From the NCBI GenBank assembly GCA_017399665.1, contig JAFQBR010000192.1, positions 1 to 26,547 of the forward strand: a stretch of DNA of 26,547 nt, read 5' to 3'. The notes beneath the pieces are model-generated. The model was not told where the DNA came from. It did no database searches and worked only from the letters and a program-made list of their open reading frames with translations. Made by a program: the position numbers and the translations under genes. The DNA is from Clostridia bacterium. Its GTDB lineage: Bacteria > Bacillota_A > Clostridia > Christensenellales > Borkfalkiaceae. Shown piece by piece: positions 1-7,577 of this stretch (its first letter is position 1; each line of letters begins with the position of its first letter).

Positions 1-769
1 AATAACCAACCGTTTTGATATGCGGTAATACGCCGAATTTATCGTAGAATGTTACCAAGCTCATTTGGTCAACAAAAAGCTCGGCAATGCTTAATACGAT
101 AAAAGTAGTAAGCGTAGGCATAATCATTGGAAGAGTTATGTAAAACAACTCGCTTATAGCGTTAACCCCGTCTACCTGAGCCGCCTCTTCTATGGACTGA
201 CTAATACTAGACATCGAGCTTGTTATAAGCAAGGTCTGCCCTGCAAAACCCAGCCATAGGTTAAAGAATACAATAGTTGCAAAGGTTGTATCGGGATTAT
301 CGAGTAACCCCATTTTTAAACCAAACGCAGAAACAAAGGCATTATTTACCAAATAACGGAACAAATAAACCATTATTAAGTTTGAGATGATGTTAGGCAA
401 AAATAGGATAACTCTAAAAAATCTTGAACCTACTGCTTTTTTGTAAACGTAGTAAGAAAAGATTACCGAAATGGGCAAGCCTAAAAATAACCTAAACGCC
501 CATAAAACGACAGAGTTTCTAAGCATCATCCAATTTTCGCCGTAAGATAACATTTGTATTACGACCTTAAAATTATCTAGCTTGGCAAATGATATTTTAT
601 AACCAAAATCAGAACCCTCTAACGGCTCGTATTTTTTAAACGCCAACACTATTGTATTAACGTTAATAACGCCGTAAAATAATATAAAGATGATAATGGG
701 TATAATTATCATTACACCAAAGAATATATTACGTTTTTGAGTTCTTGTTAAAGTTTTTTGGTGATTCAT
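1..769 (-). CDS. ABC transporter permease, MalF/UgpA type (3' end beyond window)
   Basis: Inner-membrane permease of a carbohydrate ABC importer. The reading frame starts at ATG 769-767 (MNHQKTLTRTQK) and stays open for 256 codons to the window edge, so the C-terminus is missing. Several hydrophobic segments are visible, the first at about residues 15-35. The EAA loop that docks on the ATPase is at about residues 195-210 (EAAQVDG, then LPMIMP), which is diagnostic for binding-protein-dependent permeases. It lies 211 bp downstream of the solute-binding lipoprotein gene on the same strand. The second permease probably follows outside the window. An 11-bp hairpin in the gap may lower its expression relative to the binding protein. 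The substrate cannot be read from sequence; the neighbouring esterase and oxidoreductase suggest a plant or host glycan fragment (inference). Confidence 0.9.
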   Translation of the reverse strand, partial: MNHQKTLTRTQKRNIFFGVMIIIPIIIFILFYGVINVNTIVLAFKKYEPLEGSDFGYKISFAKLDNFKVVIQMLSYGENWMMLRNSVVLWAFRLFLGLPISVIFSYYVYKKAVGSRFFRVILFLPNIISNLIMVYLFRYLVNNAFVSAFGLKMGLLDNPDTTFATIVFFNLWLGFAGQTLLITSSMSSISQSIEEAAQVDGVNAISELFYITLPMIMPTLTTFIVLSIAELFVDQMSLVTFYDKFGVLPHIKTVGY

Positions 770-910
770 TTCTACCTCTTAATTTGCATTTGTTAAAGGC
801 AACAAAACAAAGGACGCTTGATTATTAAAAAACATTTAGCGAGCATTTGTCTAACAAGCCTTGTAAAAAAGCCTCTTTTTTATCATAACTAAAGATTAGT
901 AATAACGGAC

Positions 911-941
911 TTACGCGTAGTCATTTTTAAACTACGCGTAA
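911..941 (-). promoter_or_regulatory. Intercistronic hairpin between binding-protein and permease genes
   Basis: TTACGCGTAG (911-920) and CTACGCGTAA (932-941) form a perfect 10-bp stem, 11 bp with the inner T-A pair, and a 9-nt loop. No U-run follows on the minus strand, so it is not a standard terminator. Such stems after binding-protein genes are known to stabilise the upstream mRNA or attenuate downstream genes; that role here is inference. Confidence 0.6.
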
Positions 942-980
942 TCCAAGTGGAATTTATATGAATGTCTATTGCTTAAATGC

Positions 981-2753
981 TTAATTTCCCTTATACATAC
1001 CTTTCCAAATGCTTTCGCTAATTTGTTGTGCGTTAAAGCATTCCGTTAAGGTTTTATTATATTCATAAAGCGCTTGATATAGGCTGGGAATACCTGATAC
1101 AGAGAAAACTGCGTTTGTCCAGCTTTGTTCAAATGAAGCCGTGTTTGCCTTGAAAGTTGCGTTTTCAGCAGCAAAATATACAACCTTGCTTTCGCCCTTA
1201 CTTACAGAATCGATAAGAAGCTTGCCGTATTTGCTAATTCTTGAAACGTCATTTGAAGATAATGAATAGTCCATTGATCTTAAAATTGAAGTATTTGCTG
1301 TATATGCAGAAAGTTCTGCATCTGTATATAGGAATGCTAAGAATTCCTTAGCTGCTCTTAATAAACCGGGATTGTTTTTAAGGTTTCCGTTAATAACAAA
1401 CATACCGTAGTTCATTTCAAGCAACGTTTGAGGCTTACCCTCGCCAACTTGAACGCTTTCTGCAATATTTACAGGTAGAGGCATAACGCGAACGTCTCTT
1501 GATTCAAAACCTGTTAAACTGTTTGCCTGTGCCCATTGTTCAAAATAGTTGTCGCCTTCGGTTGCTTCGTTGTACCAATAGCTACCGTCAAGGTGCATTG
1601 CAATCTTAGGTCTGTTACCGCTATCGCTGAATACGAATTTTGAAATAGCTGCCTTTTGGCTTTCCCCATTATATACAGATGGACCAAACCAATCTCTTTC
1701 AATGCAAAGAGCCATAAATGCTTCTGCATAATATTTTTCAACTTCCTTAGTCGTCAAGTAACCTGTTGCTTCCGTTACTTCTACAACCTTTGTTTTGGGA
1801 ACTTTAACACCGTCTAAACCAAAAAGATTTGCATCTTCAAATCCGTCAACGATAATAGATTCACCGTTAAATTCATAGTTATTTCTTGCACCCTCATAGC
1901 CCTGTAAAGAGGTGTATAATGCAGAAAGAAGGAAGTTAGAATAATATTTGTAACCGCCTGTGAAGTTAAAGGGGTTAATACCTAATGATTTTAAGTGTTC
2001 GCATAAAGCGATTAGTTCATATAGTGATGAAGGAAGACCGTCGTCATCTGTGCCGTATTCACCGTCAGGTCCGCAAGATTTTAAATCTGCATCGTTACCC
2101 GTAAAATCAGATAGGAAATAGAAAGGTGCATTAAGAACTTCAGATGCTAAAACCGTAAGGTCGGCATTGGTGTACGCTTCAGGTCTAGCTAAATAGGTGT
2201 GATACTTATCGAATAAGTTTCTATCGTAATTGATTACGGGATAATATTCACAGCTAGGACCTGCATAGTAGTGACCGTTATACATATATCTTGAACGTTG
2301 ATCTGCTGATATTTTGTCAAGCGGAGAAATAGGTTGACCTTCTCTGATATCGTTTTTAGTAGTTAAAACGTCATCAATAGCAATAACCTGTTCATTTCTT
2401 GCAGCATCTTCAATATTTACTTGACCCATAACGTCTATAATTGCAGAGCCTGAAGTTTGAGCGTTTTTAATTGAGGGGTTTTCTACTGGCTTAGGAATAA
2501 TAGTAACACCCATTTTTCCCGCTTCGTATGATTCATTAGCTTTTAACGCAGAAAAACGTGTGCCTGCATCAATTAACCAATTAATACCTGTACCACCGCT
2601 TTTAAGTTCTACGTATACGCTTGTTTTAGCCTCGTCTTCTTTAGGGATTTCAATACTGCTTCCGCCATCTTCACCCGTTCCACCGCACGCGGTTACGAAT
2701 AAAGGTGTTAGCGCCATTAGAAGACAGCACAATAAAGAGATAAATTTTTTCAT
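981..2753 (-). CDS. Extracellular solute-binding lipoprotein of a sugar ABC importer
   Basis: Family 1-type carbohydrate-binding lipoprotein of about 590 aa, long for the class but usual for clostridial oligosaccharide binders. The N-terminus is a lipoprotein signal: MKKF, a hydrophobic core, then the lipobox VTAC, followed by a Gly/Ser-rich linker. The mature protein has the Trp- and Tyr-rich pattern of sugar binders (for example SYWYNEATEGDNYFEQW). An in-frame ATG lies 6 nt further upstream at 2759, but AGGAG (2761-2765) would sit only 1 nt from it. Spacing to the ATG at 2753 is 7 nt, so I chose 2753. The gene is divergent from the AraC regulator and upstream of the permease, forming a regulated importer operon. 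The substrate is unknown. Confidence 0.92.
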   Translation of the reverse strand: MKKFISLLCCLLMALTPLFVTACGGTGEDGGSSIEIPKEDEAKTSVYVELKSGGTGINWLIDAGTRFSALKANESYEAGKMGVTIIPKPVENPSIKNAQTSGSAIIDVMGQVNIEDAARNEQVIAIDDVLTTKNDIREGQPISPLDKISADQRSRYMYNGHYYAGPSCEYYPVINYDRNLFDKYHTYLARPEAYTNADLTVLASEVLNAPFYFLSDFTGNDADLKSCGPDGEYGTDDDGLPSSLYELIALCEHLKSLGINPFNFTGGYKYYSNFLLSALYTSLQGYEGARNNYEFNGESIIVDGFEDANLFGLDGVKVPKTKVVEVTEATGYLTTKEVEKYYAEAFMALCIERDWFGPSVYNGESQKAAISKFVFSDSGNRPKIAMHLDGSYWYNEATEGDNYFEQWAQANSLTGFESRDVRVMPLPVNIAESVQVGEGKPQTLLEMNYGMFVINGNLKNNPGLLRAAKEFLAFLYTDAELSAYTANTSILRSMDYSLSSNDVSRISKYGKLLIDSVSKGESKVVYFAAENATFKANTASFEQSWTNAVFSVSGIPSLYQALYEYNKTLTECFNAQQISESIWKGMYKGN

Positions 2754-2817
2754 AAACATGCTCCTTTGACATATTATTTTTTTTGAATTTTTCAGCTGAT
2801 TTCTCAGTGTGTAATAT

Positions 2818-2846
2818 ATTATAAAACAGCCAAATATTTTTTTCTA
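2818..2846 (-). promoter_or_regulatory. Likely promoter of the solute-binding protein operon
   Basis: On the minus strand there is a perfect -10 TATAAT (2823-2818) and a poor -35 TAGAAA (2846-2841) with a 17-nt spacer. A weak -35 next to a divergent AraC-type regulator fits an activator-dependent promoter (inference). Confidence 0.5.
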
Positions 2847-2909
2847 CCCCCTAGCGTATCTAAAATTTTCGTTTTTTTAACATTTTACCCTTTTTATTGC
2901 ATTTGCATA

Positions 2910-2938
2910 TTGACAAAATTTGTTCAAATTATTATACT
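2910..2938 (+). promoter_or_regulatory. Distal SigA-type promoter facing the AraC gene
   Basis: TTGACA (2910-2915), 17-nt spacer, TATACT (2933-2938). It is a near copy of the proximal promoter at 3139-3167, sharing the first 10 bases and the -10 block. No terminator follows before the AraC gene, so the likely product is a longer araC leader; a short RNA cannot be excluded. Confidence 0.55.
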
Positions 2939-3006
2939 ACAGGAAGAAACAAGCGATAAAATTTATCTTTTTAACGCCATTGCCCTTTTAGAGGGTTTAA
3001 TTTAGA

Positions 3007-3020
3007 GGCAAAATTTTGCC
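3007..3020. promoter_or_regulatory. Palindromic operator candidate GGCAAAATTTTGCC
   Basis: A perfect 14-bp palindrome between the two divergent genes. The proximal araC promoter contains the related string GACAAATTTTGCC (3141-3153). It is a plausible regulator site, but the binding protein is not known. Confidence 0.3.
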
Positions 3021-3138
3021 ATAAATAAGAGATAGTATTGTTTTAACCGCCTAATTTCTTTTAAAAAACGTCATTTTCGGTAAAATGTGCAAAATTATCG
3101 ATTTTTAAACATTTGATACATATTATCGCCTAACTTTA

Positions 3139-3167
3139 TTGACAAATTTTGCCACTCATATTATACT
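3139..3167 (+). promoter_or_regulatory. Proximal promoter of the AraC-family regulator
   Basis: TTGACA (3139-3144), 17-nt spacer, TATACT (3162-3167). Transcription should start near 3174, leaving about 20 nt of leader with the AGGAGG ribosome site at 3181-3186. Confidence 0.75.
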
Positions 3168-3195
3168 TAAAACGTGCAATAGGAGGTCATTTGAA

Positions 3196-4053
3196 ATGAA
3201 GAGATATAAATTCCCCTCTAAAGATAAAAACTTTTTTATCAACTATAATTACGGACCTTATCCCGAAACTCACTGCCACGAGCATTGGGAATTTACCATA
3301 ATAACAAAAGGCAGTATATTGCATAAAATAGGCTCTTTCGAGCGAATTATAAACGAAAACACTCTTTTGGTTATTCGCCCAGACGACGTACACTCACTTA
3401 ATAAAACGTCATCTAATCAAGAAATCGCGTATATAAATATTGGGGTAAGGGATGAAGTTTTAAAAAATATTTTGGCTACCCTTTCAGACGGACTTTACGA
3501 GTTTTTGCTTAAAGGTTCGTATATAGAATACGAAATAAGCAGAAGTACAACTACTTATTTTACCAATATGTTCAACAAATTTCACACCACCATTCACGAT
3601 AAACATGCCAGCGACGACTTTTTATCAACAATATTTATTAGCGTTATTAGGGAGCTTTTATTATGCAATAATAAATCCAAGCAAACGCATAACTACAGCC
3701 CCACCGTTAACGAATTTATAGAGCACATGAGAAAAACTGAAAATTTAACGCTATCTATAAACGATATCATTAAAAATATGAACTACTCTCATTGCCATAT
3801 AATAAGGCTTTTTAAAAAGGAAACGGGCACTACCCCGTCGCAATATTTTTTAAAAATCAAGCTTAACTATGCAAGAAGCTTACTAGAAACTACCAACCTT
3901 TCCGTTTTAGATATAGCCTCTACCGTTGGTTTTTCCAGCTTAGGACACTTTACGGAGGTGTTTAAAAACCAATATTCTCTGCCTCCTGCAAACTATAGAA
4001 GAAAATGGAGCAATTACTACGATTCATTCGACGAACTAAACGATAGAAATTAA
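3196..4053 (+). CDS. AraC-family transcriptional regulator with cupin sensor domain
   Basis: One-component sugar-responsive regulator of 285 aa. The N-terminal half is a cupin-like ligand domain, with the His-rich stretch PETHCHEHWEF near residues 25-35. The C-terminal 100 residues hold two helix-turn-helix units. The first reads through SINDIIKNMNYSHCHIIRLF. The second contains SVLDIASTVGFSSLGHFTEVF, followed by the family signature in which Gly-Phe is followed by the F-x-x-x-F pattern and a P-x-x-Y-R end. The frame is open upstream to 3139, but that region holds the proximal promoter, and AGGAGG at 3181-3186 sits 9 nt before ATG 3196, which fixes the start. It is divergent from the importer operon and most likely activates it. 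The inducer is unknown. Confidence 0.93.
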   Translation: MKRYKFPSKDKNFFINYNYGPYPETHCHEHWEFTIITKGSILHKIGSFERIINENTLLVIRPDDVHSLNKTSSNQEIAYINIGVRDEVLKNILATLSDGLYEFLLKGSYIEYEISRSTTTYFTNMFNKFHTTIHDKHASDDFLSTIFISVIRELLLCNNKSKQTHNYSPTVNEFIEHMRKTENLTLSINDIIKNMNYSHCHIIRLFKKETGTTPSQYFLKIKLNYARSLLETTNLSVLDIASTVGFSSLGHFTEVFKNQYSLPPANYRRKWSNYYDSFDELNDRN

Positions 4054-4064
4054 AGTGATAAACA

Positions 4065-4099
4065 AAAAGAGCAAACACAATTTTAGTGCTTGCTCTTTT
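4065..4099. terminator. Bidirectional terminator between convergent genes
   Basis: The arms at 4065-4078 and 4086-4099 form a 14-bp stem with one mismatch and a 7-nt loop. Stem ends are A4/T4, so T-runs follow on both strands. It separates the AraC gene from the oppositely oriented oxidoreductase. Confidence 0.85.
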
Positions 4100-4114
4100 A
4101 TTATGCTTTTTTTG

Positions 4115-5413
4115 TTATTTTTTATGAACGTGTATCTTTTCACCCGTTTTGCGTGATTTTTCAGCTGCTAACGCCATTAAATGGCTTTCTATTGATTTTT
4201 CTAGGGTTGTTTGCGCATCCCCTGCTTCAGTTAACGCCTTATAAAAATCTCTAACTAGTAGCTCGTCGCCACCGCCGTGACCAAAATCATCTTTTGTATT
4301 GCTGTTAATAATCTCTTTTATGCTGTACGCTTCTGACTTTCTAACGTCGTAAACGTCCTTTTCTTCACCAAAAACGGAAACTTTAAGCATATCGCGGTTT
4401 TCATCTAGCTCAATTTCGCCAAGTGTACCGTGAATTGCCGCCTTTCTGCCAGCATAACCGGTAAATCCAACCATCATTAAGTTAGCTTTTATTCCGTTTT
4501 CAAATTGGATAAATACCGTTTGATTATCTACTACGTTATTATCGCAGGCAAATACGCATCTACCGTACTGATTGCCTTGATATGCCTTTCTTAAACTTTC
4601 CACCGTTATAGGCCTTGTTAGGTCAACTACGTCAAATGGCCAACCCGTTATACTTCCAATATCCACGAACTGTTTAACGTATAATCTTTCCGCGCTATAC
4701 GGACAGCTTTCTATATACTTACAGTCTTGGCATCTATCTGCCGCACCCTCTGGCTGATTTTGTTTATTAAAATACGATAAATCGCCAACCGAATACAAAT
4801 AGTCACACTTTGAATTTGCATAATACTGAAGCATATCTAAGTCATGACAGCATTTTTGCATAATCATAGGCGAAGTTTCTTGGTCGTTACGCCAATTACC
4901 CCTTACAAAGCTATGCGCCTGATGCCAATATGCAACCTGCTCTGTCCAGTCTATGCTTACAATTCTGCCAATTTTCCCGCTGTCGATTACTTCTTTAATC
5001 TTTAAAAAAGCAGGCGCGTATCTTAAAACGTGGCAAACTATAACCTTTCCACCGTACTGCTTTTGCGCTTCAAGCAAATCGTAAAGCTCGCTTTCAATTG
5101 GAGAAATAGGCTTTTCTAAAAGCACGTCGTAGCCAAGCTTTAACGCTTTAATACACATGCTTACGTGATCTCTATCTTGCGTGGCAAGCACTAACACGTC
5201 TGCGCGCTTTTTATCAAAAAACTGCTCGCTATCTAAAAAACAGTTTTTATCTTCAATGTCAAAACGCTGTTTTGCTATTTCAAGCATTTCCTTTTTTATA
5301 TCGCACAAAGCTACGATTTTAAACATGTCGCTATATGCGTGCATGTACTTACCGTAAACGTTTTGCCCGCGTGAACCACAACCAATTATTGCAACTGAAA
5401 AAACTTGTTTCAT
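4115..5413 (-). CDS. Gfo/Idh/MocA family oxidoreductase
   Basis: NAD(P)-dependent sugar or polyol dehydrogenase-like enzyme of 432 aa, probably cytosolic. The N-terminus is a Rossmann fold with the glycine motif GCGSRG (residues 11-16). The catalytic-domain junction carries the family motif EKP (residues 100-102). Residues 189-192 (CHDLD context) match the metal or substrate region of this subgroup. A cysteine cluster C228-x2-C231-x5-C237 is typical of a branch of the family and may bind a metal. The C-terminal region is the usual open-faced beta-sheet domain. Start ATG 5413 has AGGGGA upstream. The gene has its own strong promoter. The neighbours (sugar importer, SGNH esterase) suggest oxidation of an imported sugar, but the exact substrate cannot be assigned. 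Confidence 0.9.
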   Translation of the reverse strand: MKQVFSVAIIGCGSRGQNVYGKYMHAYSDMFKIVALCDIKKEMLEIAKQRFDIEDKNCFLDSEQFFDKKRADVLVLATQDRDHVSMCIKALKLGYDVLLEKPISPIESELYDLLEAQKQYGGKVIVCHVLRYAPAFLKIKEVIDSGKIGRIVSIDWTEQVAYWHQAHSFVRGNWRNDQETSPMIMQKCCHDLDMLQYYANSKCDYLYSVGDLSYFNKQNQPEGAADRCQDCKYIESCPYSAERLYVKQFVDIGSITGWPFDVVDLTRPITVESLRKAYQGNQYGRCVFACDNNVVDNQTVFIQFENGIKANLMMVGFTGYAGRKAAIHGTLGEIELDENRDMLKVSVFGEEKDVYDVRKSEAYSIKEIINSNTKDDFGHGGGDELLVRDFYKALTEAGDAQTTLEKSIESHLMALAAEKSRKTGEKIHVHKK

Positions 5414-5441
5414 TTTTTTGTCCCCTAACCTTATTAATTAC

Positions 5442-5469
5442 ATTATAGCAAATACAGAACAAATGTCAA
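5442..5469 (-). promoter_or_regulatory. Strong promoter of the Gfo/Idh oxidoreductase
   Basis: On the minus strand: TTGACA (5469-5464), 16-nt spacer, TATAAT (5447-5442) preceded by TGC, giving an extended -10. It lies in the 90-bp gap after the SGNH gene, so the oxidoreductase can be transcribed alone. Confidence 0.8.
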
Positions 5470-5503
5470 ATGCAAATTTTCGGTAAAATATCCTAATTTT
5501 TTC

Positions 5504-6166
5504 CTATTTTTTCATTCTGTCAAAATCAAAGCCCATAAAATTTAATATTTCGTTTGCAATAAGCATAGAGCCAACATGGCTTGGATGAACTCTATCCCAC
5601 GAAATACTTGCCGGGTATTTATACTTTAACAAATTATCGAACGCAGGCTGAAGGTCAATACAAGGCAACCCCTTTTCTTTTGCGACCTCTTTTACAACAG
5701 TTCCGTATTCATCACAAGCCTTACACATCAAATCTTCTTTGTTTGTTTCCATATAGTATGGAGTCATAAATATCAGCTTTATGCCCTTTTGCGCGCATAA
5801 ATCTGCCATTTTTTGTAAGTTTTCTTTGTATTCTTTAATATCAACCTGCCCGTCTGTAACGGTGGGCTCATCAAAAAATCTCCACACGTCGTTTACGCCA
5901 ATACAAACCACGGCATAGCTTGGATTTAAAGCAATAACGTCGTTGTCAAATCTATTTAACAAATCTCGCGAGGTATTGCCGGAAACCCCTGTATTAGATA
6001 CTCTTACCGAAATTTCGGGATAAAAAACGCTAATAAAGCTTTCAACAAGTCTAACGTAACCCGTACCCGTTCCTTCCCAAAGTCCTTCGCCAACAGGTCT
6101 TTTTCTTCCGGTGTCCGTTATAGAGTCCCCTGTAAAAACAATTCTCTCTCCATTTTTTAGTAGCAT
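5504..6166 (-). CDS. SGNH/GDSL-type esterase (carbohydrate acetylesterase-like)
   Basis: Hydrolase of 220 aa with all four SGNH blocks. Block I is GDSITD with the catalytic Ser15. Block II is NTGVSGNTS with Gly60 and Asn64 nearby. Block III is GVND (residues 90-93). Block V is WDRVHPS with catalytic Asp191 and His194. There is no signal peptide, so it probably acts in the cytosol on an imported substrate. The fold and size match rhamnogalacturonan- or xylan-acetylesterase-like enzymes (established family knowledge). The placement beside a sugar importer and an oxidoreductase suggests de-acetylation of imported oligosaccharide (inference). The start ATG 6166 gives the usual short MLLKNGERIVFTGDS lead into block I. 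Purine-rich GGCGGAAG precedes it. Confidence 0.9.
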   Translation of the reverse strand: MLLKNGERIVFTGDSITDTGRKRPVGEGLWEGTGTGYVRLVESFISVFYPEISVRVSNTGVSGNTSRDLLNRFDNDVIALNPSYAVVCIGVNDVWRFFDEPTVTDGQVDIKEYKENLQKMADLCAQKGIKLIFMTPYYMETNKEDLMCKACDEYGTVVKEVAKEKGLPCIDLQPAFDNLLKYKYPASISWDRVHPSHVGSMLIANEILNFMGFDFDRMKK

Positions 6167-6201
6167 AACACGCTTCCGCCTTTCATTTTTAATTATTTTT
6201 T

Positions 6202-6230
6202 ATTATACAGCAAAAAAACAAAAATGCAAA
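6202..6230 (-). promoter_or_regulatory. Probable promoter of the SGNH gene
   Basis: On the minus strand: perfect -10 TATAAT (6207-6202) and weak -35 TTTGCA (6230-6225), 17-nt spacer. Confidence 0.5.
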
Positions 6231-6284
6231 TAAAAGTTTAATATTCTGCTTTATTTATTGCCCAATACAAAGCAAAAAGTGGGG

Positions 6285-6298
6285 CTATAAGTCGATTA
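6285..6298 (+). repeat. Dispersed 14-bp motif, copy 1
   Basis: CTATAAGTCGATTA, one of six copies of CTATARGTCGATTA. It is flanked by GGGG (6281-6284) and CCCC (6303-6306) that could close a small hairpin around it. Confidence 0.75.
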
Positions 6299-6339
6299 TC
6301 TCCCCTTTTGATTAATTAAAATATTTTTTTTATTTTTTA

Positions 6340-6415
6340 GGCTCTGTCACAACAAAGTGTTGATAAAAGAAGTTTTATCTCTTAAAAAAAATCAACCATT
6401 GTTTGTGACATCGCC
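6340..6415. repeat. 76-bp palindromic MITE-like element
   Basis: The left end GGCTCTGTCACAA and the inverted right end (GGCGATGTCACAA on the other strand) match at 11 of 13 positions. Inside are further inverted pairs GTTGAT/ATCAAC and GATAAAA/TTTTATC. A solo left end recurs at 8780. It looks like a non-coding miniature element or an insertion-sequence remnant; no family assigned. Confidence 0.5.
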
Positions 6416-6546
6416 ATTTTTTAAAAAACTTTTATATTTATCTTTTACAAAAACAAAACTTTTAAAGCTTTCGAGTATATTTAATTTGCCCCTTTTTTTA
6501 CTTACGTTAGTCATTTTTCTTTACCAACAGACAACATTTTCTTCGA

Positions 6547-6641
6547 GCAAACTTCTCCCCCATCAAATCCCATTTACGTATCACTTTTCCCATAAAAAAA
6601 GCACCCATACAGGGTGCGTTTTTTATGGCGGAGAAAATGGG
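6547..6641 (-). repeat. 95-bp direct repeat, copy A, with truncated tRNA-Ser 3' end and terminator
   Basis: Matches 6749-6843 at constant offset 202 with three mismatches. It includes a terminator (GCACCC 6601-6606, GGGTGC 6612-6617) and the last 16 nt of tRNA-Ser, CCA included (6626-6641), after which identity to the tRNA stops. CATCAAATCCCATTT (6561-6575) pairs with 6635-6649 at 14 of 15 positions, so copy A is also one large palindrome. Confidence 0.75.
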
Positions 6642-6748
6642 ATTTGGTGTTTTGCACACCGCCCCGATAAACTGCCACACCGGGCAGTTTAGTCCGCTAT
6701 ATGCTCTTCTGTATGTTTTTTACTTTCGCAAGCGGACAGTTTGCTCCC

Positions 6749-6843
6749 GCAAACTTCTCCCCCATCAAATCCCATTTACGTATCACTTTTCACATAAAAA
6801 AAGCACCCATGCAGGGTGCATTTTTTATGGCGGAGAAAATGGG
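6749..6843 (-). repeat. 95-bp direct repeat, copy B, overlapping the intact tRNA-Ser 3' end
   Basis: Partner of 6547-6641. It carries the working terminator of the tRNA and its last 16 nt. Confidence 0.75.
6803..6819 (-). terminator. Terminator of tRNA-Ser
   Basis: GCACCC (6803-6808) and GGGTGC (6814-6819) with a 5-nt loop, followed on the minus strand by a run of seven T. Flanking A/T runs can extend the stem. Confidence 0.85.
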
Positions 6844-6918
6844 GTTCGAACCCATGGTACGCTTATGACGTACACACGATTTCCAATCGTGCGCCTTCGA
6901 CCACTCAGCCATTTCTCC
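6828..6918 (-). tRNA. tRNA-Ser(GGA): tRNA-Ser (anticodon GGA)
   Basis: A 91-nt class II tRNA with encoded CCA (6830-6828). The acceptor pairs GGAGAAA with TTTCTCC, discriminator G. The anticodon loop TTGGAAA gives GGA, which reads UCC/UCU serine codons. The long variable arm (GTACG/CGTAC type) and the TTCGAAC T-loop are typical for tRNA-Ser. It has its own promoter and terminator. The 3' end is duplicated 202 bp away (6626-6641). Confidence 0.96.
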
Positions 6919-6965
6919 AATATGTAAAGAGCAAAAATATCTTTCGCCCTTTTTATAGCTATTAC

Positions 6966-6994
6966 ATTATATAAAATAGCAAAACAAATGTCAA
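6966..6994 (-). promoter_or_regulatory. Consensus promoter of tRNA-Ser
   Basis: On the minus strand: TTGACA (6994-6989), 17-nt spacer, TATAAT (6971-6966); start expected near 6960, about 40 nt before the tRNA. Confidence 0.85.
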
Positions 6995-7004
6995 GAAAAT
7001 TAAA

Positions 7005-7517
7005 CTACTTAAAAAATGAATTGCCATGCTTTGCTTGTAGTTTTATTATGGACAGATACAAAAACAACCCCAAAGATAAAATTACAACTGTTTGACCAAT
7101 AAATACCTGCACTGCAGAAATAAAGTAAAGCGCCTTAAGCTCTGTTATGGCTAAAAATGTAAAGGGAACTATTATTGCGTTAATAATAATGGGAAACGAT
7201 GCGCAAACAAAAAACCTAAGCAAGTAGTTTTTTATTTGCTTTGCAATAATTCTTGAAAGAAGAGCCGATATAAAGGTTGCAAAAGTGCCAAATATTACAT
7301 CTAACGGGCCGTTGCCAAAAATGTTTGCAATAAAACACCCAATGGTTAAACCTATAACCCCTTCCCCATAAAAAAATGCCAACACGCACAGACATTCCGC
7401 AATGCGAAATTGAATTGCCCCATAAGATATGGGCGCAAATATGAAAGTGCAGGTGGCGTATAGCGCGGCAATTACCGCAATTTTGGCAAGACTTTTTGCC
7501 GAAAATTTGTTATTCAT
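7005..7517 (-). CDS. queT: QueT-family transporter (queuosine precursor ECF S component)
   Basis: Small integral membrane protein of 170 aa with five to six hydrophobic helices. Family features are visible: AIQFRIAECLCVL at residues 34-46, the GCFIANIFG segment near residues 59-67 and the GTFATFISALLSR segment near 77-90. QueT proteins are substrate-binding components of ECF importers for queuosine precursors such as preQ1 (established). The leader holds a preQ1-I riboswitch whose pseudoknot covers the ribosome site, which independently supports the assignment. No ECF ATPase or T component is nearby, so it probably shares the housekeeping energising module. The start ATG 7517 has GAGGT 7 nt upstream. 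Confidence 0.93.
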   Translation of the reverse strand: MNNKFSAKSLAKIAVIAALYATCTFIFAPISYGAIQFRIAECLCVLAFFYGEGVIGLTIGCFIANIFGNGPLDVIFGTFATFISALLSRIIAKQIKNYLLRFFVCASFPIIINAIIVPFTFLAITELKALYFISAVQVFIGQTVVILSLGLFLYLSIIKLQAKHGNSFFK

Positions 7518-7524
7518 TTTAATA

Positions 7525-7566
7525 CCTCGGTTTTTTTAATCAGAAGTGTTTACCGAAAACCTTCTG
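7525..7566 (-). ncRNA. preQ1-I riboswitch upstream of queT
   Basis: Read on the minus strand: P1 is CAGAAG (7566-7561) with CTTCTG (7546-7541). Its loop contains TCGGT (7556-7552). An A-rich tail follows P1, and ACCGA (7531-7527) can pair with TCGGT to form the H-type pseudoknot typical of preQ1-I. The pseudoknot strand overlaps GAGG, the ribosome site of queT, so bound preQ1 should block translation. Size and A-rich L3 match the class. Downstream gene identity agrees. Confidence 0.85.
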
Positions 7567-7577
7567 TAAGCGTTAAT

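Larger units (their letters stand above)
6231..6827. other. Gene-poor repeat patchwork before the tRNA
   Basis: No convincing protein gene. From left to right it holds copy 1 of the CTATARGTCGATTA motif (6285-6298) inside a GGGG/CCCC bracket, a 76-bp palindromic element (6340-6415), an AT-rich stretch (6416-6546) with only short weak frames, a 95-bp repeat with a tRNA 3' fragment (6547-6641), two hairpins (6669-6690; GTCCGCT 6692-6698 paired with AGCGGAC 6731-6737), and the second repeat copy running into the tRNA. Confidence 0.7.

Noticed and set aside
2560..2769. Plus-strand 69-aa frame across the lipoprotein start
   Set aside because: It is antisense to the signal peptide region of the binding protein, with no ribosome site.
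6357..6927. Two overlapping plus-strand frames (about 111 and 100 aa)
   Set aside because: They run through the repeat copies, terminators and the tRNA itself on the opposite strand; the translated KKSTH...YGGENG text is simply the terminator and tRNA end read as protein.
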